This document shows positions 1 to 7,132 of a stretch of DNA of 8,622 nt, one piece after another. Numbering within the stretch: the first letter of the stretch is position 1; every line of letters starts with the position of its first letter. The DNA is from Leptolyngbyaceae cyanobacterium M65_K2018_010. Its GTDB lineage: Bacteria > Cyanobacteriota > Cyanobacteriia > Phormidesmidales > Phormidesmidaceae. The translations under genes were made by a program, and so were the position numbers. The notes under the pieces were generated by a model. That model made no database searches. It had not been told where the DNA came from and worked only from the letters and a program-made list of their open reading frames with translations. The stretch covers positions 1-8,622 of the forward strand of contig DVEE01000380.1 in the NCBI GenBank assembly GCA_015295885.1, given 5' to 3'.

Positions 1-39
1 TATGGCTGGCCAGTCACCCGGTAGTCAAAAACTATTCAA

Positions 40-1405
40 TTATCCTGCCGCCCCCGGGGCAACCACCTTAGCATTTGGTGCCTGGACAGACCGCAGCAGG
101 AAGTCCACCTCTCCCCTCATCCCTAGGGTAATGCCACGGCGCTGGGGTTCTACGGGCCGGCGGGTCAGCAAAGCCAGATCGAATTCTTGTAGTAGTGTAG
201 CCAGCACAATTTTCATTTCAGTGGTGGCCAGGGCTGCCCCAATACAGCGGCGGGCCCCAGCCCCAAAGGGCATAAATTCAAAGGCGGAATACTGCCGCTC
301 TAGAAAGCGTTCTGGCCGGAATTTCGTGGCATGGGGGTAAAGGTCTTCCCGCCGATGCAGCAGGTAAATGCACCCCATCACCACTTCTCCGGGTTCCAGG
401 CTGTACCCCTGCAACTGCAGGGGCCGTTCGACTCGACGGGCAAAGGTCAACATCCCCACCGGGTAAATGCGTAAGGTCTCATTACAGACAGCGCTCAGGT
501 AGGGCAGTTTGGTTAAGGCCATCGGATCGCTACTGGGGTTTGCCGCCAGTTCCCGGCGTAACTGGGTCTGAACCTGGGGCAAGTAATGGCTCCAATAGAG
601 GGCCCAGGCCATGGCAGTCGCTGTGGTCTCGTGGCCAGCTACCAATAGGGTCATCAGCTCATCCCGCAGTTCTGGGTCGCTGAGTCCCTGGCCAGTTTCA
701 TCCTGGGCCATGAGCAATAGGGAAAGAATGTCCGTCCGATCGGGGTCGGGATGGGCGCGGCGCTCTCGAATTTCCTCAAACAGCAGATCGTCGGTTGCAG
801 TGGCGATCCCGCGAATTTTGTGACCAGGGCTCCAGGGGCCCCAATCTCGCTGCAGGGCAGGGAAAAAAATTAAGGTGGAAGCCAGGGGACTCGCCACCAT
901 ATCTAGGCGGGCCTTCAGCAGTTTCTCTAAACGCTGGTAGCGCTCTCCCTGATGCAGGCCAAATACCGCCTGCAGAATCACGCGCATCGAGATCTTCTGG
1001 GTGATGGCTCTGGCCTGAAAAGTTTGCCCAGGAGATAGCTCAGCCGGTAATTCGCTGAATTAAGTCGGCGTAAACCTTCAGCCGCTCACCATGAAAAGGG
1101 GGCATGACCAACTTGCGCCGGGCCTGGTGACGTTGCCCACTCAGCAAAATCACCGAGTTTTCCCCCAACAGGGGCTTCAAGATGGCGTTCATCTCCCCTG
1201 GGGCGCTGAAGGCTTCAGCATCGTGGGTCAATATATATTTCAAGGTGTCTGGGTGGCTGGCAAAAATCCAATTAATTAAGCTACCCTGAGCCCGAAACAG
1301 ATCTCCCAAGTTCCGCTGGTTTGCCTCCATATAGGCCAGAGGGCGCAGGATCCAATTGCCGAGTTGCATCAGTTGAGGTGTTTTAGATGCGGGAATCTGG
1401 GTCAT
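40..1405 (-). pseudogene. Cytochrome P450, CYP110-like, interrupted by a frameshift
   Basis: A heme-thiolate monooxygenase of about 450 residues, split over two reading frames. The N-terminal part (1405 down to 1040, 121 residues) has the P450 region ending in MPPFHGERLKVYADLIQRITG, then hits TGA. The rest continues in another frame, from about 1058 down to the TAA at 40-42. The second part carries the I-helix AGHETT, the K-helix ETLR (ExxR) and the heme loop FGAGARRCIG, whose cysteine ligand is the codon at 244-246. The start is ATG at 1403-1405 with an AGGAG site 7 bases upstream. Apart from the shift, both halves are intact, which suggests recent inactivation or a sequencing error. CYP110 enzymes are the common cyanobacterial P450s, with reported fatty-acid and terpenoid substrates. 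No terpene synthase or redox partner lies nearby, so the substrate cannot be inferred. P450 identity is certain; the CYP110 assignment is from recalled similarity. Confidence 0.9.
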
Positions 1406-1412
1406 CGGTAGG

Positions 1413-1417
1413 CTCCT
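1413..1417 (-). promoter_or_regulatory. Ribosome binding site of the P450 gene
   Basis: The plus strand reads ctcct, so the minus-strand transcript reads AGGAG, 7 bases before the ATG at 1403-1405. This good Shine-Dalgarno match fixes the start of the P450 reading frame and indicates the gene was translated from here before the frameshift arose. Confidence 0.65.
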
Positions 1418-1505
1418 GGCGTGGCAGTAGGGGTTAGGTGGGATGGAGATGGGGGCGGGTCGCTCTACCAGTCAGCGATCGCGCCTTAACCCAAATGCTA
1501 ATCTG

Positions 1506-1511
1506 TAAAAT
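1506..1511 (+). promoter_or_regulatory. Possible -10 element of the DUF3177 gene
   Basis: TAAAAT (5 of 6 against TATAAT) lies 44 bases before the ATG at 1556, in the 150-base divergent gap between the P450 and the membrane protein gene. I see no good -35 box at the usual distance, so this is a weak candidate resting on position and one hexamer. The HIP1 palindrome at 1475-1482 lies just upstream. Confidence 0.25.
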
Positions 1512-1555
1512 GGCTTCACGTTCAGAGGCCCCCCATCCACCCTATCAGTCAGGTC

Positions 1556-2149
1556 ATGGTTGAACCTTCCTTCCTACGCGCTCTGGTCTGGACCGACTAC
1601 CGTCTGGCCGTCCTGTTTACAGTGGTCCTGCCGCTAGGACTCTTGATTTGGGCTTTTGTGCAAAAAAACGAGCCCATTCAACACCTGCTCACCATTTATT
1701 GGAAGGTGGCCAGCCTGCTCATGATTACCGTCTACCTGATGATCGGTGGATTTACCCTGAGCTTTGTTGCCGCGGTAATGGCGCGGGTGTTGATTCCCAT
1801 CGCCCTGTGGTTTTGGGTAGACCTGAACGAGGAAATCCGGGAACAACCGGACTCGCTATTGAAGCTGGTCTTTAGCGCCTGGCGGTGGGCGGTTACGCTC
1901 TACAACGTGCTGGGGGCCGCGATTTTGCTGACCTTCCTGCCCTGTGGTTTCTCCAATGCCCGCTTTGCTGCCGCCGACTGCCAAACCTGGCTGGAACCGC
2001 CCTTGCTCTATAAAGAGTATTTCCACAGCGGTTACACCCAGGGCTTTTTGGGCTTTTTTGGCCTAGTTGGGTTAGCCATTTACATGGCCTCTCTAGCCTG
2101 GTTTGTGTTTGTGCGCCTGGGTAAGCAGGGCCGCCAAGCGATTAACTAA
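1556..2149 (+). CDS. DUF3177 family integral membrane protein
   Basis: A 197-residue hydrophobic protein of unknown function. It shows about five membrane segments, roughly at residues 17-36, 50-66, 67-88, 108-128 and 162-187. The motifs VWTDYRLAVLF near the N-terminus and LIPIALWFWVDLNEEI around 79-94 match my recollection of the cyanobacterial DUF3177 family. A loop between the fourth and fifth segments (about 130-160) holds Cys130 and Cys142, which could pair if the loop faces an oxidising compartment; that is inference. The ATG at 1556 is preceded only by a weak AGG two bases away, but the family-like N-terminus starts directly after it. The gene ends 7 bases before the next one, so the two are probably co-transcribed. 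No enzymatic motif is visible. Confidence 0.85.
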   Translation: MVEPSFLRALVWTDYRLAVLFTVVLPLGLLIWAFVQKNEPIQHLLTIYWKVASLLMITVYLMIGGFTLSFVAAVMARVLIPIALWFWVDLNEEIREQPDSLLKLVFSAWRWAVTLYNVLGAAILLTFLPCGFSNARFAAADCQTWLEPPLLYKEYFHSGYTQGFLGFFGLVGLAIYMASLAWFVFVRLGKQGRQAIN

Positions 2150-2156
2150 TCTCCCT

Positions 2157-2450
2157 ATGACCCCAGGTTTTCGCCTCGAACAGTACACCCTCAAACGCCC
2201 CAAAGAGGTTCTGCTGGTGCGGGCTCTAGTCGCTGGTGAAGCCGACGAAGTGGTCATTTTTAGGGGCTTCTCCAGTTCCTTAGTGCGCCCCACCGCCTTT
2301 GACCCCGACGTGCCCGTGCTGCCGGAGGGAGCTGACATTCAATCTATCGATATTTTAGAAGGCCCCTATACCCCAGAACATCCCCGTTACCTTCAGTCAG
2401 GATTATCCTGGCCCCAAATGGTTTCGGTTTTGGAGTCAGTGGGGGTTTAA
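2157..2450 (+). CDS. Small conserved soluble protein, DUF7734-like
   Basis: A 97-residue protein without a signal peptide or membrane segment. The start chosen is the ATG at 2157, which yields MTPGFRLEQYTLKRPKEVLL. An upstream in-frame ATG at 2103 is rejected because it would overlap the DUF3177 gene by 47 bases and add a residue stretch that looks like out-of-frame translation. The central signature GFSSSLVRPTAFDPDVPVLP (residues 37-56) matches what I remember of a family shared by cyanobacteria and plant chloroplast-targeted proteins, catalogued as DUF7734; the DUF number is from memory. It follows DUF3177 by 7 bases with no clear Shine-Dalgarno of its own, so translation is probably coupled. 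Function unknown. Confidence 0.82.
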   Translation: MTPGFRLEQYTLKRPKEVLLVRALVAGEADEVVIFRGFSSSLVRPTAFDPDVPVLPEGADIQSIDILEGPYTPEHPRYLQSGLSWPQMVSVLESVGV

Positions 2451-2451
2451 G

Positions 2452-2477
2452 GGCGGCCTAACCAAAACTAGGACGCC
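2452..2477 (+). terminator. Hairpin just after the DUF3177/DUF7734-like unit
   Basis: Two bases after the TAA at 2448-2450 an imperfect hairpin can form: GGCG (2452-2455) pairs with CGCC (2474-2477), then a G-A mismatch, then CCTA (2457-2460) with TAGG (2469-2472) around an 8-base loop. There is no T-run after it, so this is not a classical intrinsic terminator. It may act as a weak terminator or protect the 3' end. Confidence 0.4.
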
Positions 2478-2546
2478 TCGTAACCCGGGTAGCTTAATCC
2501 CCCAGGACGGCTGATCTGACTTGCACAAGCCCCTCATTCACCAGCT

Positions 2547-2552
2547 TGTAAT
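2547..2552 (+). promoter_or_regulatory. Possible -10 element of the M20D gene
   Basis: TGTAAT (5 of 6 against TATAAT) lies about 105 bases upstream of the ATG at 2658. TTGCAC at 2521-2526 resembles a -35 box, but the 20-base spacer is longer than usual. The rest of the 207-base gap holds only short inverted repeats (GAGTC/GACTC at 2567-2586, AACCC/GGGTT at 2601-2625) that I cannot interpret. Confidence 0.22.
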
Positions 2553-2657
2553 TGGAAGCATTCATGGAGTCGATTAGGTCGGACTCAAACCAAGCGGTTA
2601 AACCCGTGCATCGGAGCGCTGGGTTGCTTAGGATAAAGAAACCGCATTTCCGAAGCT

Positions 2658-3845
2658 ATGCTGAGTCAGATTACCGCGATCGCCACTACCCTTACCCCCC
2701 GGCTGATTGAAATTCGTCGTCACCTCCACAGTCACCCCGAACTCAGCGGCCAAGAATATAAAACGGCGGCCTATGTCGCGGGGGTGCTCTCCTCCTGCGG
2801 GTTGCGGGTCCAGGAACTGGTGGGCAAAACGGGAGTGGTGGCGGAGTTGCCCGGCGCCGAGGATCCCCGCATCTTAGCGGTGCGCGCCGATATGGACGCT
2901 CTGCCCATTCCCGAACGGGTGGAATTGGATTTTGCCTCCACCCAGCTTGGCATTATGCATGCTTGCGGCCATGATGTACACACCACCGTGGGCCTGGGAA
3001 CGGCCATGGTCCTTTCCCAGTTAGAACTTCCCCTGGCGGGCCTGACCCGTTTTATCTTTCAACCGGCGGAAGAAACCGCCCAGGGGGCCCGCTGGATGAT
3101 TGACGATGGGGTGATGGAAGGGGTTTCAGCGGTGCTCGCCCTCCATGCCTACCCCTCGATGCCAGCCCGCACCATTGGCATTCGCTACGGAGCGCTGACC
3201 GCCGCCGCCGATGACCTGGAAATCACCATCCTGGGGGAATCAGGCCATGGCGCTCGGCCCCACGAAGCCATCGACGCCATCTGGATTGCCTCCCAGGTAG
3301 TGACGACTCTGCAACAGTCCATCAGCCGCACTCAAAATCCACTCCATCCAATTGTGTTGACCATTGGCCAAATTACCGGAGGCCGGGCCCCCAACGTCAT
3401 TGCCGATACGGTCAAGCTGTCGGGGACGGTGCGATCGCTCCACCCCGATACCCGCAACCACCTACCCCAGTGGATTGAAACCATCGTCGCGGGGGTCTGC
3501 CAGCCCTACGGCGCCAAGTACGAGCTGACCTATCACCGGGGCGTTCCCTCCGTACTCAACGACCCAGCCCTCACCGAACTTACCGCCCGCTGCGCCAGCG
3601 AAGCCCTGGGAGACGACTGCCTACAGATCATCCACGAACCCTCCCTAGGGGCCGAAGATTTCTCTCTCTACCTGGAGCACGCCCCCGGCACCATGTTTCG
3701 CCTGGGGGTCGGCTTTAGGGATCGGGCGGTCAATTATCCCCTCCATCACCCCAAGTTTGAGGTGGATGAATCGGCCATCGCAGCTGGCGTCATCACCATG
3801 GCCTACGCCAGCTACCGTTATTGGCAAACGGTTACCGCCCTATAA
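2658..3845 (+). CDS. M20D family amidohydrolase/peptidase
   Basis: A 395-residue, complete, cytoplasmic metal-dependent hydrolase of the peptidase M20D group (N-acyl-amino-acid amidohydrolase, hippurate hydrolase, plant IAA-amino-acid hydrolase). Visible motifs in order: RRHLHSHPELSGQE (21-33); RADMDALP (76-83); the metal site HACGHDVH (101-108, Cys103 and His105); QPAEE (135-139, metal-binding Glu139); ALHAYP with His163; the dimerisation-domain segment GHGARPHEAIDAI (196-208), GGRAPNVIAD (241-250) and GTVRS (256-260); and a C-terminal YPLHHPKFEVDE (360-371), where His363 should be the last metal ligand. All expected ligands are present, so it should be active. It would cleave an amide bond linking an acyl group to an amino acid; the exact substrate cannot be read from the sequence. 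The ATG at 2658 lacks a strong Shine-Dalgarno, but the family's N-terminus begins right after it. HIP1 lies within the fifth to eighth codons region. Confidence 0.93.
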   Translation: MLSQITAIATTLTPRLIEIRRHLHSHPELSGQEYKTAAYVAGVLSSCGLRVQELVGKTGVVAELPGAEDPRILAVRADMDALPIPERVELDFASTQLGIMHACGHDVHTTVGLGTAMVLSQLELPLAGLTRFIFQPAEETAQGARWMIDDGVMEGVSAVLALHAYPSMPARTIGIRYGALTAAADDLEITILGESGHGARPHEAIDAIWIASQVVTTLQQSISRTQNPLHPIVLTIGQITGGRAPNVIADTVKLSGTVRSLHPDTRNHLPQWIETIVAGVCQPYGAKYELTYHRGVPSVLNDPALTELTARCASEALGDDCLQIIHEPSLGAEDFSLYLEHAPGTMFRLGVGFRDRAVNYPLHHPKFEVDESAIAAGVITMAYASYRYWQTVTAL

Positions 3846-3851
3846 CCCCTG

Positions 3852-3915
3852 AGCCCGGCCACCCTCACCCAAACACCCATCTCCCCCCAGTTCCTCTAAC
3901 CGCTGCCGGGCTTTT
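3852..3915 (+). terminator. Possible long-loop terminator after the M20D gene
   Basis: AGCCCGGC (3852-3859) is a perfect 8-base inverted repeat of GCCGGGCT (3905-3912), which runs into TTTT (3912-3915). The GC-rich stem plus T-run resembles an intrinsic terminator, but the 45-base C-rich loop is unusually long, which lowers confidence. It begins six bases after the TAA at 3843-3845. Confidence 0.38.
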
Positions 3916-3940
3916 GCTGAACCTCAAACTTCGCTAGACT
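3914..3940 (+). promoter_or_regulatory. Possible promoter of the M17 peptidase gene
   Basis: TTGCTG (3914-3919) and TAGACT (3935-3940) resemble -35 and -10 boxes with a rather short 15-base spacer, 36 bases before the TTG start. The match is modest. The position just after the putative terminator fits a separate transcript for the peptidase. Confidence 0.25.
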
Positions 3941-3961
3941 TACTGCCCTAAGGTCATCTAC

Positions 3962-3967
3962 AGGAGG
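3962..3967 (+). promoter_or_regulatory. Strong ribosome binding site deciding a TTG start
   Basis: AGGAGG, a full anti-Shine-Dalgarno match, ends 8 bases before TTG at 3976-3978. No in-frame ATG occurs until codon 147 of the peptidase, so this site establishes TTG as the initiation codon. Confidence 0.8.
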
Positions 3968-3975
3968 AATCTCCC

Positions 3976-5355
3976 TTGTCATCCCCAATCCCCATTTACC
4001 TGGTTAACGAAACTGACCTAAGCCAGCACCCCAGCGACAGTCAAGCCTGGGTCGCTGCCACCGGGTTTAAAGCCGAGCCCAATACCTTTTGCTTAGTTCC
4101 AGGGACAGGGGGCACTTTGACTAAGGTCCTCGTCGGCCAAGCCGATTCCCTCGACACCTGGGCCCTGGGGTCTTTGCCCACGACTCTCCCCCCCCAAACC
4201 TACTACCTAGCCGATTCCTGGTCCCCAGAATTGGCCACCAAGCTGTGGTTGGGCTGGCGCCTGGGGGAATACCGCTTCTCCCGCTATAAACGACCCAACG
4301 ACCAACCCCTAGCCCAGTTGGTAGCTCCCGCGGGTGCCGATCAAGCCTACGTCACCCAGACCGTAACCGCCACCACCCTAGTGCGGGACCTGGTGAATAC
4401 TCCCGCTGGGGATATGGGGCCAGAACAGCTTGAAGCCGCCGCCCAAGCCTTGGCCGATACCCATGCCGCCAACCTGACCGTCATTCGAGGCGATGATCTG
4501 ATCCGCCAGGGTTATCCCCTCATCCACGCCGTCGGCCGCGCCGCCGCCCAAATGCCTCGGCTGCTTGATTTGACCTGGGGCCATGCCGAGGCCCCCAAAG
4601 TCACCCTGGTAGGCAAAGGGGTTTGCTTTGACACGGGCGGCCTAGACATCAAACCGGCGGCCGGTATGAAGCTAATGAAAAAAGATATGGGTGGGGCGGC
4701 CCATGTCCTGGGTTTAGCCGCCATGATTATGGGGCTACAGCTACCCGTGCGGCTGCGGGTTCTGATCCCCACCGTGGAAAATAGCCTCGCGGGCAATGCC
4801 ATGCATCCCCTGGATGTACTGCCCTCCCGCCGTGGACTCACCGTCGAAGTCGGCAATACCGATGCCGAGGGACGGCTCATCTTAGCCGATGCCCTCTGGG
4901 AGGCCGTCAGCGAAGAGCCGGAACCCCAGCTGGTGATTGATTTCGCCACCCTCACCGGCGCCGCACGCATCGCCCTGGGCACTGAACTGCCCGCTTGCTT
5001 TAGCAATCGCCAAGCCATCGCCGCCGCCCTGCTGGCCATCGGCGAGCAGGTGGATGATCCCCTCTGGCACCTTCCCCTCTACCAACCCTACCGGGCCATG
5101 ATTGACAGCAAAGTGGCGGATCTTTCCAACATTTCTGACAGCGCCTACGGTGGATCGATCACAGCCGCCCTGTTTCTCCAGGAATTTACCCGGCCCGATA
5201 TCCCCTGGGTACATATTGACCTGATGGCCTGGAATATTCGCCCCTTACCGGGTCGGCCGGAAGGGGGAGAAGCCATGGCCATGCGGGCGGTTTTTGACTT
5301 GATTAAGCAAACGGTAGCGACCGGGAAGGCCCTGGGAACCCTGCCTCAGACCTAG
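3976..5355 (+). CDS. Leucyl aminopeptidase family (M17) protein
   Basis: A 459-residue cytosolic metallo-aminopeptidase that should release N-terminal residues from peptides, normally as a hexamer with two metal ions. Every active-site residue of E. coli PepA has an equivalent at the same spacing: metal ligands Lys214 and Asp219 (GKGVCFDTGG), Asp237 (KKDMGG), and Asp296 and Glu298 in NTDAEGR (294-300), with catalytic Lys226 and Arg300. The protein is about 40 residues shorter than PepA and its N-terminal domain looks reduced. The wording around the active site (GLDIKPAAGMKLMKKDMGG) recalls the shorter M17 group annotated as leucyl aminopeptidase family protein in alphaproteobacteria, rather than the PepA most cyanobacteria carry; this comparison is from memory. 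It starts at TTG behind AGGAGG. It follows the M20D gene by 130 bases on the same strand. Function is well supported; substrate preference is unknown. Confidence 0.93.
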   Translation: MSSPIPIYLVNETDLSQHPSDSQAWVAATGFKAEPNTFCLVPGTGGTLTKVLVGQADSLDTWALGSLPTTLPPQTYYLADSWSPELATKLWLGWRLGEYRFSRYKRPNDQPLAQLVAPAGADQAYVTQTVTATTLVRDLVNTPAGDMGPEQLEAAAQALADTHAANLTVIRGDDLIRQGYPLIHAVGRAAAQMPRLLDLTWGHAEAPKVTLVGKGVCFDTGGLDIKPAAGMKLMKKDMGGAAHVLGLAAMIMGLQLPVRLRVLIPTVENSLAGNAMHPLDVLPSRRGLTVEVGNTDAEGRLILADALWEAVSEEPEPQLVIDFATLTGAARIALGTELPACFSNRQAIAAALLAIGEQVDDPLWHLPLYQPYRAMIDSKVADLSNISDSAYGGSITAALFLQEFTRPDIPWVHIDLMAWNIRPLPGRPEGGEAMAMRAVFDLIKQTVATGKALGTLPQT

Positions 5356-5441
5356 TACCAGAGTGCCTCACCCCTACCTAACGCCTACCCAGATGCTAGG
5401 CAAGCCACCTTTGTCGCCCAGTGGCCGACATCAGGACTGCA

Positions 5442-6830
5442 TCAGCCCAGCAGGTTCTGATAAAGCACCCCGTCTTTCATAATCACCAGAAAGTTAGCTG
5501 CCGGGTCTTCAATCAGCCGAATATTTGCCAGCGGGTTGCCGTTGACCAACAGCAAGTCTGCCAGGGCACCCACTTCTACTACGCCCAGTTTGCCCGGATA
5601 GGGGTTGCGCGGCCCCGACAGGGCCAGCAGCGTTGCATTGGTGCTGGTCGCCATGCGCAGTACCTCCGCCGGGCTGTACCAGCGCACCAGCTTGGCTAGT
5701 TTTGCTCCCTGGCGAGTGGCCCCCTCGGGGTTGAAGAGGTTGTCGGTGCCCCAGGCGGTTTTGAGGTTGTACTGCTTGGCCAGGTTATAGGCTCTGTCGG
5801 TGCCTTCAGCCACCTCCAACTGTTTGGCCCGACTCACCGGGTCTGGCTTGGGGTTGGCGTCCTCATCGTCCAGGAACGGCTGCATGCTCAGCCAGACATC
5901 GTTCTCGGCCATCATCCGCGCCGTTGCTTCATCCATGAGCTGGCCGTGCTCAATGCACTTCACCCCAGCCCGAATCGACTTCTGAATGGCCCGGGGAGTA
6001 TAGGCGTGGACGGCCACATAGGTGTTCCAGTCCTCGGCGGCTTCCACTGCCGCCCTCAGTTCCTCCTCGGTGTACTGGGCCACATCAATGGGGTCGTACA
6101 GTGAAGACACCCCGCCCCCCGCCGCCAGCTTTACCTGGCTGGCCCCCAGCATCAGTTGCTCACGGGTGCGGCGCAGCACTTCGGGTACCCCATCGGCGAT
6201 CGCACTCACCCCAAACTTTTCCGCCAAACTCAATTCTGAAGTGGGTGTCCGGGGCAGTTCGCTCAACTGACGAAAGTCGCCGTGGCCACTGGTTTGGGAA
6301 ATCATGGCCCCGGAGGGCCAGATGCGCGGCCCCACCACATCCCCCTGATCAATCGCCCGCTTTAGCTGAAAAACCGGCCCCGCCATGTCTCGGACACTGG
6401 TAAATCCCCGCATTACCATGGCGGTGGCATTCTCTTGGGCCCGCTGAAACAGACGCTCCGGGGAAGTAGTCGCTGCAATCAAGTCCTCTTCCGAGGTAGT
6501 CTCCATAAAAATGTGGGTGTGGGCATCAATCAAGCCCGGCATCAGCACCCGCCCCTCGCCATTAATCCGAACGACACCGATATCCGCTGGAATCGGCAAG
6601 GGTCGGGTATCGATCGCCTGAATGGTGTTGCCAACCACCAGAACGTTCGAAGGGGCCGTCAGGGTGTCAGAAACGCCGTCAAAGATGCGCACATTCTCGA
6701 AGAGAACAGCCGTCGGTTGAGAATTTTGGCCATCACCAGGGCTCTGGGCAAAACTCACCTGGGTCATTAGGCCAAACAGCCCCAGTAGCAAAGCCACTAC
6801 AGCGAGCAAATAGCGCGATCGCGTCTGCAT
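5442..6830 (-). CDS. Exported metal-dependent amidohydrolase, prolidase/imidazolonepropionase-like
   Basis: A 462-residue member of the amidohydrolase superfamily carrying a signal peptide: basic MQTRSR, hydrophobic residues 7-22, and a likely cleavage site after SFA (Ala28). It should therefore act in the periplasm or thylakoid lumen. Superfamily signatures are complete: PGLIDAHTHIF with His104 and His106; Lys234 in the VKLAAGGGVSS stretch, the probable carboxylated metal-bridging lysine; His275 (VAVHAY); His295 (CIEHGQ); and Asp363 (AWGTDN). Together they indicate a two-metal site. Close relatives are annotated as Xaa-Pro dipeptidase-like or imidazolonepropionase-like hydrolases, some shown to cleave dipeptides. 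A C-terminal GALADLLLVNGNPL (421-434) completes the small beta-sandwich typical of the family. The ATG at 6828-6830 has only a weak AAAGAA upstream. It converges on the M17 gene with an 86-base gap. The substrate is unassigned. Confidence 0.9.
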   Translation of the reverse strand: MQTRSRYLLAVVALLLGLFGLMTQVSFAQSPGDGQNSQPTAVLFENVRIFDGVSDTLTAPSNVLVVGNTIQAIDTRPLPIPADIGVVRINGEGRVLMPGLIDAHTHIFMETTSEEDLIAATTSPERLFQRAQENATAMVMRGFTSVRDMAGPVFQLKRAIDQGDVVGPRIWPSGAMISQTSGHGDFRQLSELPRTPTSELSLAEKFGVSAIADGVPEVLRRTREQLMLGASQVKLAAGGGVSSLYDPIDVAQYTEEELRAAVEAAEDWNTYVAVHAYTPRAIQKSIRAGVKCIEHGQLMDEATARMMAENDVWLSMQPFLDDEDANPKPDPVSRAKQLEVAEGTDRAYNLAKQYNLKTAWGTDNLFNPEGATRQGAKLAKLVRWYSPAEVLRMATSTNATLLALSGPRNPYPGKLGVVEVGALADLLLVNGNPLANIRLIEDPAANFLVIMKDGVLYQNLLG

Positions 6831-7060
6831 AAATTCTTTACTACAGTCAGTACTTAAGACCCCAAAATTTAGCTAGGGGATATTGCAACGATAAGAAACA
6901 TCAACGACCGGAACGCTATGCAAACAGTAGCAGCAGCCTTCTATACAAATCAAGCTCAAGCATTACCTTACGTAACCTTGAACGCAATACCCACCCGACA
7001 AAAACCCCGATGTTGGGCACTCTGAGCCCCCAGTCGCCCGATTGAATCAATCCGTTTTTT

Positions 7061-7132
7061 ACTGGAGTTCTCTCTGGAAAAAAGTAGTTGTCCCTGCATT
7101 AGGGAGCTTCGTGGGATGATAACCCCTCCAGT
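7061..7132. other. Nested inverted repeats, possible structured RNA or operator
   Basis: ACTGGAG (7061-7067) is a perfect inverted repeat of CTCCAGT (7126-7132). Inside it, TCCCT (7091-7095) pairs with AGGGA (7101-7105) around GCATT, and GGG (7113-7115) could pair with CCC (7123-7125). The nested arrangement could fold as a branched RNA, but the stems are short and could arise by chance. It lies 185-256 bases upstream of the secreted-protein start. Confidence 0.25.

Noticed and set aside
2..340. A 112-codon open frame on the plus strand at the window start.
   Set aside because: It is antisense to the heme-binding end of the P450, and the product shows no recognisable domain.
2103..2156. An upstream in-frame ATG that would lengthen the small DUF7734-like protein by 18 residues.
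   Set aside because: It would overlap the membrane-protein gene, and the family-like sequence begins only after the ATG at 2157.
4512..5039. A 175-codon open frame on the minus strand inside the M17 peptidase gene.
   Set aside because: It lies entirely opposite a gene with all catalytic residues conserved, and its product is a low-complexity Ser/Ala/Arg-rich sequence typical of antisense frames in GC-rich DNA.
5364..5402. Short inverted repeats (TGCCT/AGGCA and GCCTA/TAGGC) between the convergent M17 and amidohydrolase genes.
   Set aside because: The stems are only five bases, compete with each other and lack a T-run, so I do not call a terminator.
6101..6403. Proline- and alanine-rich plus-strand frames inside the amidohydrolase region.
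   Set aside because: They are antisense to the conserved core of the amidohydrolase, which carries its metal ligands in the minus-strand frame.
6918..7025. A 35-codon frame starting MQTVAAAFYTNQ in the intergenic region.
   Set aside because: There is no ribosome binding site, no recognisable motif, and such short frames are expected by chance.
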